Below, piece by piece: positions 15,613 through 23,230 of a stretch of 32,563 bases of DNA. The notes beneath the pieces are model-generated. The model did not search any database. It was given only the letters and a program-made list of their open reading frames with translations, and was not told the origin of the DNA. The DNA is from DRYM01 sp964526225 (lineage in GTDB: Archaea > Thermoproteota > Thermoprotei_A > EX4484-217-1). Position 1 is the stretch's first letter, and each line of letters starts with the position of its first letter. Where the stretch lies: NCBI GenBank assembly GCA_964526225.1, contig CAZGLL010000018.1, forward strand, positions 1-32,563, given 5' to 3'. The translations under genes were made by a program, and so were the position numbers.

Positions 15613-16778
15613 CTAATCTAATCAGATTTTACTCAACACACAACATAAGAATTGTTAAAGGCTATATGCAATACGTTTGGGATGATAGGGGAAATAAATA
15701 TCTCGATTTACATACAGGACATGGAGCTGCTTTTCTAGGACATAGAAACCCGTATGTTATAGAGGAAATAAGAAAACAATTAGACAAAATAGTTGTAACG
15801 CCCCTAGCCTACGATAGCGATACAAGAGACCAATGTTTAGAAATGCTTGATAAAATATTGCCAAAGAATTTAAGAAACGTTTTCTTTCAAAACAGTGGAA
15901 CCGAAGCTGTCGAACTAGCATTAAAAATAGCTAAGAAAGTTACTCGTAGAAGAAAGATTATAGCATTTAAAAACTCATTTCATGGTAGAACTCTTGGAGC
16001 ACTCATGGTAACGTGGAATCCTAAATATAGGAAACCCTTCTTTGCCGAATCAGAGGATGTTGTTTTTCTTAGGTTTAATTGTGTTTTTGATGTTGAGAGG
16101 TTTGTTGATGAGGGGGTGGCTGCTGTTGTTGTTGAGGTTGTTCAGGGTGAAGGGGGATTAAACGTTGCCACACCCGAATTCCTAAAGGCAATAAGGGAAA
16201 AATGCGGCGAAGTAGGCTGCGTAACAATATTCGACGAAGTACAAACAGGATTCGGAAGAACAGGAAAAACATGGGCACACCAACACTACAACATAGAACC
16301 GGACATAATGACTGCGGGAAAAGCTATAGCTGGAGGATTCCCTATAAGTATTGTTGCAACTAAGGATTGGTTAGTTTCTAAATTAGAAACTGGAGAACAT
16401 GGTACAACACATGGTGGTAATCCTCTTGCATGTGCTGCTTTAATAGGAGGGATAAAGGCTTTCTTGAAAGAAAACGTGGCTGAGATTGTAAGCAAGAACT
16501 CTAAGATTCTTAGAGATAAGCTTGAGAAAATATCTGAAGAACATAAACTAGTGAGATCGGTGAAAGGATTAGGATATATGGTAGGTTTAGAGCTTAGAAT
16601 TCCGCCCACAAACATTCTTAAAAAGTTACAGGAAAAAGGAGTTTTAGCATTAAAAGCCGGGTTAACAGTGTTAAGATTGCTACCACCCTATATGATAACA
16701 CGTGAGGATATGGAAAAACTGGAAGTAGTGATAGAGAATGCTATTGAAGAAGAGGAAGCTTCTAGAGGAATTCGTTGA
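15609..16778 (+). CDS. lysJ: [LysW]-aminoadipate semialdehyde aminotransferase LysJ (start unusual)
   Basis: A class III PLP aminotransferase (ArgD-like) that converts LysW-bound aminoadipate semialdehyde to LysW-lysine. Motifs are QNSGTEAVELALK (near residue 97), SFHGRTLGALMVT (near 119), IFDEVQTGFGRTG (near 204) and the PLP lysine K238 in TAGKAIAGGFP (numbering from 15609). The first ATG, at 15666, gives 370 aa but would drop the conserved stretch IRFYSTHNIRIVKG that LysJ/ArgD proteins have before YVWDDRGN. The open frame upstream has no ATG, GTG or TTG; an ATA at 15609, overlapping the lysX stop, lies 8 nt after GGAGGTG (15594-15600). I annotate that as the likely start (389 aa), with 15666 the conservative choice. 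Base use changes sharply near 16155. The end overlaps lysK by 41 nt. Confidence 0.88.
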   Translation: MANLIRFYSTHNIRIVKGYMQYVWDDRGNKYLDLHTGHGAAFLGHRNPYVIEEIRKQLDKIVVTPLAYDSDTRDQCLEMLDKILPKNLRNVFFQNSGTEAVELALKIAKKVTRRRKIIAFKNSFHGRTLGALMVTWNPKYRKPFFAESEDVVFLRFNCVFDVERFVDEGVAAVVVEVVQGEGGLNVATPEFLKAIREKCGEVGCVTIFDEVQTGFGRTGKTWAHQHYNIEPDIMTAGKAIAGGFPISIVATKDWLVSKLETGEHGTTHGGNPLACAALIGGIKAFLKENVAEIVSKNSKILRDKLEKISEEHKLVRSVKGLGYMVGLELRIPPTNILKKLQEKGVLALKAGLTVLRLLPPYMITREDMEKLEVVIENAIEEEEASRGIR

Positions 16779-17832
16779 ATTACTAAGGAAATATAGTCCA
16801 ACGGGCGAAGAAAAGGGGGCAATAAATTATGTTGCTAAGTTAGCATTAAACTATGGTTATGACGAAGTTTTTGTTGATGAAGTAGGGAATTTGCATGCAA
16901 TATATGGTAAAGGCCCCATAGAATTAGCACTTATACCACATATAGACACTGTTCCTGGAAATCTATCTGTCAAAATATGTTGCAGCAAGGTTTATGGTAG
17001 AGGAGCTGTTGATGCTAAGGGGCCTCTTTACGCTATGCTTGTTGGGGCTTCATTAGTGAAGAAAGATGTTGAAGATAAGATTAAAGTTCATTTTATCGCG
17101 GAAGTAGGCGAAGAAGGAGATAGTAGAGGAGCAAAGTTCCTTCTTTCAAAAGGCTTTAAACCTAGTTCAATAATAGTAGGGGAACCTTCTAGTACAACAG
17201 GTGTCGTTATAGCATATAGGGGAAGTGTACACTTAGAAGTAAAATGTTACTCTAAAGGAGGACATCCAGCATCTCCTAGGGTAGAGCCTTCAGCGTTTGA
17301 GAAGTTCTTGAACCTCATAGAACATCTTTCTGCTAAAGCTCCTGGCACAGAATATGATGTGCCACAAGCTAGAGTTACATTCATAAGAGCTGGTGAATCG
17401 CCTAATAAATTACCTGAGGAATTAAAAGCGTTTATTGACATTAGAGTTCCATTTAAGAATGCTAAATGGGATATGGATTTTGAAAAATTTGTTGAAGAAC
17501 TAAAAGATGTTGTTGTTAAGAGTTCATGCGAACATAAAATTCTCGGATTAACAAAGCCCGTCAAAGTTAGTCCTAACTCTAAAATTGTAAGAGCGGTAGT
17601 GAGAGCTATAATTAAGAATGGTAAAAAGCCTAGGCTAGTAAGGAAGTATGGAAGTAGTGATATGAACCTATTTTACAACGTAGTAAAGGATATCGTAGCT
17701 TATGGTCCCGGAGACTCCTCTTTATCGCATAGTTTAAATGAACACATAGTAATTGACGATTTAATATTTGGTATTAGAACTTATGCACAAACATTAAAAG
17801 AATATGTTAACTTAGCCTGGTCCAAAAGCTAA
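16738..17832 (+). CDS. lysK: [LysW]-lysine hydrolase LysK (M20 family)
   Basis: A zinc or cobalt M20-family carboxypeptidase that releases lysine from LysW, finishing the pathway. The 364-residue protein has the metal motifs PHIDTVPG (H68), GRGAVDAKGP (D92), the catalytic and metal pair in EVGEEGDSRG (E125/E126), IVGEPSS (near residue 146) and a late histidine in SLNEHIVIDD (near 340). A dimerisation (lid) domain occupies about 160-275 (GSVHLEVKCYSKGGHPASP). The start lies inside lysJ (41-nt overlap, other frame). It may also release ornithine if the pathway is dual. It is the last gene of the lysine locus, followed by a TATA box for the next gene. Confidence 0.92.
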   Translation: MLLKKRKLLEEFVELLRKYSPTGEEKGAINYVAKLALNYGYDEVFVDEVGNLHAIYGKGPIELALIPHIDTVPGNLSVKICCSKVYGRGAVDAKGPLYAMLVGASLVKKDVEDKIKVHFIAEVGEEGDSRGAKFLLSKGFKPSSIIVGEPSSTTGVVIAYRGSVHLEVKCYSKGGHPASPRVEPSAFEKFLNLIEHLSAKAPGTEYDVPQARVTFIRAGESPNKLPEELKAFIDIRVPFKNAKWDMDFEKFVEELKDVVVKSSCEHKILGLTKPVKVSPNSKIVRAVVRAIIKNGKKPRLVRKYGSSDMNLFYNVVKDIVAYGPGDSSLSHSLNEHIVIDDLIFGIRTYAQTLKEYVNLAWSKS

Positions 17833-17849
17833 GTACAGTAATTTAAGTT

Positions 17850-17900
17850 AAATGTTTAAATCCCGGCTACTCACTACAAGATTTAGTAGAAGCTGGGTGA
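17850..17900 (+). promoter_or_regulatory. Promoter of the methyltransferase gene, with a small hairpin
   Basis: GTTTAAATCC (17854-17863) is a TATA-like element about 60 nt before the ATG. Arms CCCGGCT (17862-17868) and AGCTGGG (17891-17897, one G-T pair) can form a stem that covers part of GGGTGA (17895-17900), the nearest RBS-like stretch, 12 nt from the ATG. A transcript from this TATA box would start near 17885 and lack the left arm, so the hairpin would exist only in read-through RNA from lysK. Confidence 0.35.
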
Positions 17901-17912
17901 AGCTGATAAACC

Positions 17913-18407
17913 ATGACATATTACTATAGAGGTTACTTAGTTCCTTACGTTCCTTCGCCTGATGGTGTTGTAAAGGCTATGTTAAAGTTAGCTCAAATTT
18001 CACCTGAAGATATAGTCTATGATTTAGGAGCTGGAGATGGAAGAATAGTCATAACTGCTGTTAAAGAATTTAATGCTAAAAAAGCAATAGGTGTCGAAAT
18101 CAGAGAAGATCTTGCTAAACAAGCTAAGCAAAAAATCACAGAGTTAGGACTTGAGGGAAGAGCTGAAATAATAAATAACGACATGTTTAAGGTTAATTTA
18201 AAAGATGCTACAGTTATTACATTATTCCTACTTACAAGTGTTAACGAAATGCTGAAGCCTAAGTTTGAAAGAGAACTTCGTCCAGGAACAAGAATAGTTT
18301 CTCACGAATTTCAAATACCCGGCTGGAAACCGAAGAAAACAATAAGAATTGTAGATAATGGAATAGGGCATACAATTTACCTTTACGTTTATGGAGAACA
18401 TAAATGA
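17913..18407 (+). CDS. aKMT4-like protein lysine methyltransferase
   Basis: A small 164-residue class I SAM methyltransferase. Motif I is YDLGAGDGR (residues 36-44), followed by the acidic ribose-binding strand IGVEIRED and the post-motif ATVITLFLLTSVNEMLKPKFE (near residue 107). From memory, its length and the stretches NEMLKP, ELRPGTR, IVSHEF and IYLYVYGEHK at the C-terminus closely match Sulfolobus aKMT4, a broad-specificity enzyme that methylates lysines on Cren7 and many other proteins. I therefore expect N-epsilon methylation of cytoplasmic and chromatin proteins. It lies directly downstream of the lysine genes but with its own promoter, so the proximity need not be functional. Confidence 0.85.
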   Translation: MTYYYRGYLVPYVPSPDGVVKAMLKLAQISPEDIVYDLGAGDGRIVITAVKEFNAKKAIGVEIREDLAKQAKQKITELGLEGRAEIINNDMFKVNLKDATVITLFLLTSVNEMLKPKFERELRPGTRIVSHEFQIPGWKPKKTIRIVDNGIGHTIYLYVYGEHK

Positions 18408-18692
18408 AAAATGGCGGGGGAATGTTAAAATAAGGTAACCCCGCCTCCGCAACCCTCAAAATATTTTTATCAATAAAAGACTACTTAGACATTATTGTTT
18501 CGGTTTTATAAATGAAAATTTTCGGTAAACCCATTTTAGAAGGCAATAATAATACTGATTATTTTATAATCGAGATCATATGAGAGTTAGGCGAAAGTAT
18601 TCTCTAAGCATCTTATATAACTTTATTAACTGTTATGTGCAAATACATTTATATTACTCGGAGTAAAATATATTACTGTAAGTGTTGAGAAT
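18408..18692. other. Intergenic region with GC-rich hairpin and AT-rich promoter part
   Basis: Six nt after the methyltransferase stop, GGCGGGG (18413-18419) and CCCCGCC (18439-18445) form a perfect 7-bp stem with a 19-nt loop, followed by ATTTTTAT (18463-18470); this may aid transcript ending. The remainder is AT-rich. TTTATATTA (18648-18656) is a TATA box for the zinc-ribbon gene, with a start expected near 18680. I see no other gene in it. Confidence 0.45.
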
Positions 18693-18824
18693 ATGTCAAA
18701 TTTCAATATTTCATATAAAGTTTGCCCGTATTGTGGTAATCCATTACAATTAGTTAATGGAAGCTTTGTATGTAGAATTTGTGGATACGTTACTCTAAAA
18801 TGTGAAGAATTAGTGATGGCTTAG
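18693..18824 (+). CDS. 43-residue zinc-ribbon protein
   Basis: A short ATG-to-TAG frame encodes a 43-residue protein with two zinc knuckles, CPYCG (C11, C14) and CRICG (C27, C30), spaced 12 residues apart, which is a classic one-zinc ribbon. A further Cys lies at residue 37 and the tail is acidic (CEELVMA). TTTATATTA at 18648-18656 places a transcription start about 13 nt before the ATG, and GAG lies a few nt upstream. It ends 5 nt from the convergent pyrD stop. Such tiny ribbons occur in archaea as nucleic-acid or protein-binding adaptors; no function can be named. Gene-like because of the knuckle spacing, promoter and compact fit between neighbours. Confidence 0.7.
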   Translation: MSNFNISYKVCPYCGNPLQLVNGSFVCRICGYVTLKCEELVMA

Positions 18825-18829
18825 ATAAA

Positions 18830-19735
18830 TTAGTTTTTATGAGCTAAACCTATAATTTCCTTTAAACTTCTATATCCTTCGCTTTCTAAGTAGCTAATAA
18901 TACCGTTAACTACTTCATTTATTACATTGATGCCTTTAATAGCTATTGCAGAAGCTATAGCTACGGAAGAAGCACCAGCTAATATTAGCTCTATAGCGTC
19001 TTCCCATTTAGTTATCCCACCAACACCTACTATAGGCACTTCCACGTTCTCATATAAGTCATAAACTATTCTTACAGCTATAGGATGTATTGCAGGTCCG
19101 CTTAATCCTCCATATTTGTTAGATAAAACTGGTTTTTTAGCGTAAATGTCTATTACCATTGCTTTAACACTGTTTATTGCTACAATAGCATCTACACCTG
19201 CTTTTTCAGCTTCTTTAGCTACCTCTACAACTTTATCGTTGAAACCTAGTTTAGCAAATACAGGTATCTTCAATACCGACTTAGCACTCTCAACAATTTC
19301 CTTAACGTATTTGGGATCTTGGCCTATTTCTAATCCGTGCCCCTTAACGTGAGGACAACTTAAATTAAGCTCTACAGCATCAGCACCAGCTTCTTCGGCT
19401 TTAACACTCATTTCCGTGAATTCCTTCGGTGTTGAAGAAGCAATACTAACAATTACTGGTACTTCCTTTATAACATTGGACAAAATTTCTTTTAGGTTAT
19501 CTATTCCGGGATTAGCTAAACCCACGGCGTTGACTAAGCCCGCTTCAGTATAGGCAACTATTGGTGTTAAATACCCTTCTCTAGGTTCTTTAGTAAACGT
19601 TTTCGTAACAATTGCCCCCACAAACGTATCCTTAATAACTCTATTTATAGTGCCATATCGCGACCCTAAAACACCTGAAGCGAGAATAACGGGGGTTCTT
19701 AAACTTAAGCCGGCTATTGTTATTGAAATGTCCAT
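18830..19735 (-). CDS. pyrD: Dihydroorotate dehydrogenase, class 1B catalytic subunit
   Basis: FMN enzyme oxidising dihydroorotate to orotate; electrons pass through PyrK. The 301-residue protein has ASGVLG near the N-terminus, NAVGLANPG (near residue 69), the catalytic base cysteine C127 in LNLSCPH (a cysteine marks class 1 enzymes), VFAKLGFN, GGLSGPAIHP (near 217) and the FMN phosphate site GVGGI (near 240). I chose the ATG at 19735 because GGTGA lies 5 nt upstream and the protein starts MDISITIAGL; the frame is open upstream to 19834 but that overlaps pyrK and adds unrelated sequence. It is the last gene of the pyrimidine operon, 10 nt after pyrK. Confidence 0.93.
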   Translation of the reverse strand: MDISITIAGLSLRTPVILASGVLGSRYGTINRVIKDTFVGAIVTKTFTKEPREGYLTPIVAYTEAGLVNAVGLANPGIDNLKEILSNVIKEVPVIVSIASSTPKEFTEMSVKAEEAGADAVELNLSCPHVKGHGLEIGQDPKYVKEIVESAKSVLKIPVFAKLGFNDKVVEVAKEAEKAGVDAIVAINSVKAMVIDIYAKKPVLSNKYGGLSGPAIHPIAVRIVYDLYENVEVPIVGVGGITKWEDAIELILAGASSVAIASAIAIKGINVINEVVNGIISYLESEGYRSLKEIIGLAHKN

Positions 19736-19745
19736 TAAGTTCACC

Positions 19746-20540
19746 TCATATGGGTTTTTTAATCCCGGAGGGAAGAGTATAATACTTACCAAAGTCTGTT
19801 CCGATAAGCTCTTCAGCGTAAAAAACTGGACCATCCCTACATACTAGTAATCCTTTAGGGTCAAGAGCGCATGAACCGCATATTCCAATACCGCATTTAA
19901 TATATCTCTCTATTGAGAGCTGACATCTAACATTAGTTTTTAAACACATTTCCATTACCTTATAGAGCATTTTCTCGGGGCCACATGCTAATATGTTATC
20001 GTAGTTTTCAATAATTTCCTGAACCATTTCGGTTACATAGCCCCTGAAACCTTTTGATCCATCATCCGTAGCTACATATACCTTAGCGCCTAGGCTTTTT
20101 GCTTCATTAACGAACAGAAGTTTTGATGATGTTTTAGCACCTACAGCATATGCTACATGTTTACCTGCTTCTCTAAGCTTCCTTAGAGCGTAAATTAGCG
20201 GTGCTGCACCATAACCTCCAGCAATAAGCAAATATTTTCCTTTATGGTTAATATTGAACCCTCTACCATAAGGTCCCCTTATGAAAATCCTATCTCCAAC
20301 GTTTAATTCAAGCATTTTTCTTGTTGTAGGACCTACTGCTGCAACAGTAAGTCTAAGTATTTCTTGCTCATGTAATGAGGGACTTAAGGGTATTTCTTCA
20401 AACCCAGGTAACCAAACCATAGTGAACTGTCCGGGATGAGTTTCTTCCATTCCGACTTTAACGTAGAATGACCTTATATCTTCAGCTTCATCAATAACCT
20501 TAACTATTTTTCCAACATTATATTTTAGCTTATTCAACAT
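19746..20540 (-). CDS. pyrK: Dihydroorotate dehydrogenase electron transfer subunit
   Basis: FAD and [2Fe-2S] subunit of the PyrD1B complex, which passes electrons on to NAD+ or another acceptor. The 264-residue protein has a ferredoxin-reductase-like barrel (residues 1 to about 100), the nucleotide-binding LIAGGYGAAPLIYALRKL (near 107), CGPEKMLYKV (near 190) and the cluster site KCGIGICGSCALDPKGLLVC with four cysteines (near 217-236). The ATG at 20540 overlaps the pyrC end by 7 nt, and the stop lies 10 nt before pyrD. Close linkage to a class 1B pyrD confirms the assignment. Confidence 0.92.
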   Translation of the reverse strand: MLNKLKYNVGKIVKVIDEAEDIRSFYVKVGMEETHPGQFTMVWLPGFEEIPLSPSLHEQEILRLTVAAVGPTTRKMLELNVGDRIFIRGPYGRGFNINHKGKYLLIAGGYGAAPLIYALRKLREAGKHVAYAVGAKTSSKLLFVNEAKSLGAKVYVATDDGSKGFRGYVTEMVQEIIENYDNILACGPEKMLYKVMEMCLKTNVRCQLSIERYIKCGIGICGSCALDPKGLLVCRDGPVFYAEELIGTDFGKYYTLPSGIKKPI

Positions 20541-21796
20541 GTTTTCTCACCATATCTCTTAACGTTAATACCATATCCTCTCTTACCTACAACTTCGCCA
20601 TTAATGAACACCGGTTTTCCTCGAACAAATGTTGCAACAACTTTCCCTTTAACTTTAAATCCCTTAAATGGGGAATGCTTTGCTTTGCTAAAGAATTTTT
20701 CAGGATCAATAATGTATTCCTCTTTGAGCTTAACAACCACTAAGTTAGCGTACCTTCCTGGATCCAATGAGCCAACATATTTATGTAAACCTATGATTTT
20801 TGCCGGATTTTCCGAATACAATTTAACAACATCACCTAACCTTATTTGTTTTTCAATAGCTAATGTTAAGAGAATAGGTAAGGCAGTTTCTAATCCTGGA
20901 AATCCCGGTCTAGGGTTTTCACCTAATTTTTCCTCTAATGTATGAGGAGCATGATCTGTTACTATAGCGTCTATTTTCCCCTTCCTAAGATAGTTAAAAA
21001 GATTCTTTCTAAGATCTTCGCTTCTTAACGGAGGATTGACCCGAAAATACCTGTTATCGCTAACTCTATCGGTACTTAGAAGTAAATAATGAAGACAGGT
21101 ATCTACGGTTACCCTATGTGCGCTGGACTTAACGTAATCTACGACTATGTGGTTTGTCGCATGTGTAACATGTGCTTTAACATTATATTTTGAAACATAA
21201 TCTAATGCTTTCTTAACACCCGAAATTTCTGCTTCTAAAGGTCTTATATCATCCTTTATTAGATCAGGGTCTTCGGCATGAAATATTGTTAGGAATTTCT
21301 TGTTACCACTAATTTTCGCTAAGAATTTTCTAAGGTTTTCATTTTTGAAGTCCTTCGGATATATTTTCACACCTATCGCTATCCTTTTTAATTGATCCGT
21401 TTCTTCCGTGGTTAAAGGAATACCTACATATAAGCCGTAATCTACGATAGCTTTTTCCGAAGCCACCTTATCTCTTAACATTAAACGTTCAAAACTATTA
21501 GTAGGGGGTTTAGTATTTGGCATATCGCAAATTACCGTTACGCCACCAGCTGCTGCAGCTGATGTTCCAGTATAGAAGTCTTCCTTATATGATTCCTCAA
21601 AATCCCTCATGTGAACATGTATGTCTATCATGCCTGGAAGAATCAATTGCCCATTGCCTGTGAAATCGTATGTTGCTTTTAATCCTGAGATTCCCTTAAC
21701 CACCCTATCTATAACTCCTTCATCATTAACTATGATGCTTACATTCTCTACTATCTCTCCGTTTAAGAAGGCCTTCCCTTTAATAATTATGTTCAA
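20534..21796 (-). CDS. pyrC: Dihydroorotase
   Basis: Zinc amidohydrolase closing carbamoyl aspartate to dihydroorotate. The 420-residue protein matches the type I (class I) dihydroorotase length. Metal ligands are in DIHVHMRDF (H60, H62), likely histidines in FLTIFHAEDPD (near 180) and HVTHATNH (near 215), and the catalytic Asp in VTDHAPHT (near 285). The start is TTG at 21796 with GAGGG just upstream; the protein then begins with a typical amidohydrolase beta-strand, MNIIIKGKAFLNG. A short AT-rich gap to pyrI (21797-21837) holds an ATTTAAAC element that could be a secondary promoter. Confidence 0.92.
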   Translation of the reverse strand: MNIIIKGKAFLNGEIVENVSIIVNDEGVIDRVVKGISGLKATYDFTGNGQLILPGMIDIHVHMRDFEESYKEDFYTGTSAAAAGGVTVICDMPNTKPPTNSFERLMLRDKVASEKAIVDYGLYVGIPLTTEETDQLKRIAIGVKIYPKDFKNENLRKFLAKISGNKKFLTIFHAEDPDLIKDDIRPLEAEISGVKKALDYVSKYNVKAHVTHATNHIVVDYVKSSAHRVTVDTCLHYLLLSTDRVSDNRYFRVNPPLRSEDLRKNLFNYLRKGKIDAIVTDHAPHTLEEKLGENPRPGFPGLETALPILLTLAIEKQIRLGDVVKLYSENPAKIIGLHKYVGSLDPGRYANLVVVKLKEEYIIDPEKFFSKAKHSPFKGFKVKGKVVATFVRGKPVFINGEVVGKRGYGINVKRYGEKTC

Positions 21797-21837
21797 GAGC
21801 CCTCAGAAAAATGTGTTGATTGTTTAAATAAATGTTT

Positions 21838-22305
21838 CTATTTGAACTGTTTAATTATGTCTTCTTTAAATGTGAAGCGTTCACAATAGATGCACTGAAG
21901 AATTAACGGATCCTTGGAAACTACTTTGAACTTTGGTTTAGCATATTCTCTTGCTTGATTAGTTATGCAGTTGGGGTTTGAGCATTTAACAATGTTCTCT
22001 ATGGTTTCCGGAAGTTCCACCTTGACTTTCTTGGCTACATTATAGTTTCTAATAATGTTTATTGTTGCTGTTGGTGCTATTAGTGCTATCATATTTACTT
22101 CTTCAGGGTGTAGTTCTCTATTCTCTATTTTCACAATATCTTTTCTTCCAAGTTTCTTACTTTCAACATTCATAACGATAGCTATTCTAAGACCCTCGGA
22201 TCCTTTAATACCTAAAATTCTTAGTACGTTTAATGCATTACCTGCTGGTATGTGGTCTATTACTGTACCATTCTCTATTTTCCTAACTAAAAGCTCCTTT
22301 TCCAC
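21838..22305 (-). CDS. pyrI: Aspartate carbamoyltransferase regulatory subunit
   Basis: Nucleotide-binding regulatory chain of aspartate carbamoyltransferase, which binds CTP/ATP and links catalytic trimers. The 155-residue protein has the allosteric domain (1 to about 100, with the IDHIPAGNAL segment) and the zinc domain with four cysteines, C108, C113, C138 and C141, in CSNPNC and CIYC. The start is GTG at 22305; GGGGTGATG lies upstream. It follows pyrB by 7 nt, the usual BI order. Confidence 0.95.
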   Translation of the reverse strand: MEKELLVRKIENGTVIDHIPAGNALNVLRILGIKGSEGLRIAIVMNVESKKLGRKDIVKIENRELHPEEVNMIALIAPTATINIIRNYNVAKKVKVELPETIENIVKCSNPNCITNQAREYAKPKFKVVSKDPLILQCIYCERFTFKEDIIKQFK

Positions 22306-22312
22306 AGCTTCA

Positions 22313-23230
22313 TCACCCCTTAAGAATAAGTTTTAGAAGAGCCATTCTAACAGGTACACCATACGAGGCTTGCTTGAAGTAGTATGCATGCTTTGTTTTG
22401 TCAACCCCATAATCTATCTCATCAACTCTTGGAAGGGGGTGTAAAATCATTAAATCGTCCTTTGCTTCTTTGAGAAGATCGACGGTTACTTTGTAGCTCC
22501 CTTTTACTTTCTCATATTCTGCTAGATCAGGGAATCTTTCCTTCTGAATTCTAGTTACATATAGAACATCGAGTTCTCCTATAACTTCACCTAAATCTGC
22601 TGTTTCGACATACCTTACACTATTCTTCCTTAATATTTCCAAAACTTCGGATTTAACCTTTAATTCCTTTGGAGATATTAGATATAGTTTCTTTGGTCTA
22701 AATATTGTTGATGCTAGAATAAATGATGCAGCAGCTCTACCGTACTTCAAATCCCCTAGGACACCTACGTTTAATCCTTCAGCTGTCCTCTTAACCCTCC
22801 ATATGGTGTAGTAATCTATCATAGCTTGTGTTGGATGATGATGTGCTCCATCACCAGCATTGATTACGGGCGATTCGGCTATTTCAGCAGCGTATTTAGC
22901 AGCCCCTTCTATTCTATGCCTTATAACTATTGCGTTAGCGTATGAATCAAGCATCCTTATCGTATCTCCGAGGTTTTCGCCTTTAGCTATTGCTGTCGCT
23001 TTAGTTTCTGAAAAGGTAATTACCGAACCACCTAGTCTTAGCATTGCTGTTTGAAAACTAAACATCGTTCTAGTGCTTGGCTCGAAAAACGCAAGAGCTA
23101 AAACCTTGTCCTCAAGTATTTCTAGCTTTGACTTAGCGTATTTTTCCATGTTTTTCGCTTCTCTAAATAATGTTAGAAGTTCTTCTTTTGAGAAATCAAG
23201 TATTGAAATGACATCTCTTCCCTTAAACAT
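22313..23230 (-). CDS. pyrB: Aspartate carbamoyltransferase catalytic subunit
   Basis: Transfers the carbamoyl group to aspartate, the committed step of pyrimidine synthesis. The 305-residue protein has the carbamoyl phosphate site FFEPSTRTMFSF (near residue 47), HHPTQAMIDYYT (near 130) and LHPLPRVDEI (near 260). I chose the ATG at 23230 since AGGGG lies a few nt upstream and the protein starts MFKGRDVISILDF; an ATG at 23245 is in frame but has no RBS and lies inside pyrE. Paired with pyrI, so an allosteric holoenzyme is expected. Confidence 0.94.
   Translation of the reverse strand: MFKGRDVISILDFSKEELLTLFREAKNMEKYAKSKLEILEDKVLALAFFEPSTRTMFSFQTAMLRLGGSVITFSETKATAIAKGENLGDTIRMLDSYANAIVIRHRIEGAAKYAAEIAESPVINAGDGAHHHPTQAMIDYYTIWRVKRTAEGLNVGVLGDLKYGRAAASFILASTIFRPKKLYLISPKELKVKSEVLEILRKNSVRYVETADLGEVIGELDVLYVTRIQKERFPDLAEYEKVKGSYKVTVDLLKEAKDDLMILHPLPRVDEIDYGVDKTKHAYYFKQASYGVPVRMALLKLILKG

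Noticed and set aside
16075..16278. Reverse-strand frame rich in Gln, Pro and His inside lysJ
   Set aside because: It is a shadow of the G/T- and A/C-rich stretches in the intact lysJ frame; no promoter, RBS or recognisable domain.
19736..19834. N-terminal extension of PyrD to the start of the open frame
   Set aside because: The extension lies inside pyrK, has no family similarity, and a good RBS precedes the ATG at 19735.
22298..22318. Box C-like GTGATGA at the pyrB-pyrI junction
   Set aside because: No CTGA D box follows within 65 nt; the sequence is explained as the pyrI ribosome binding site.
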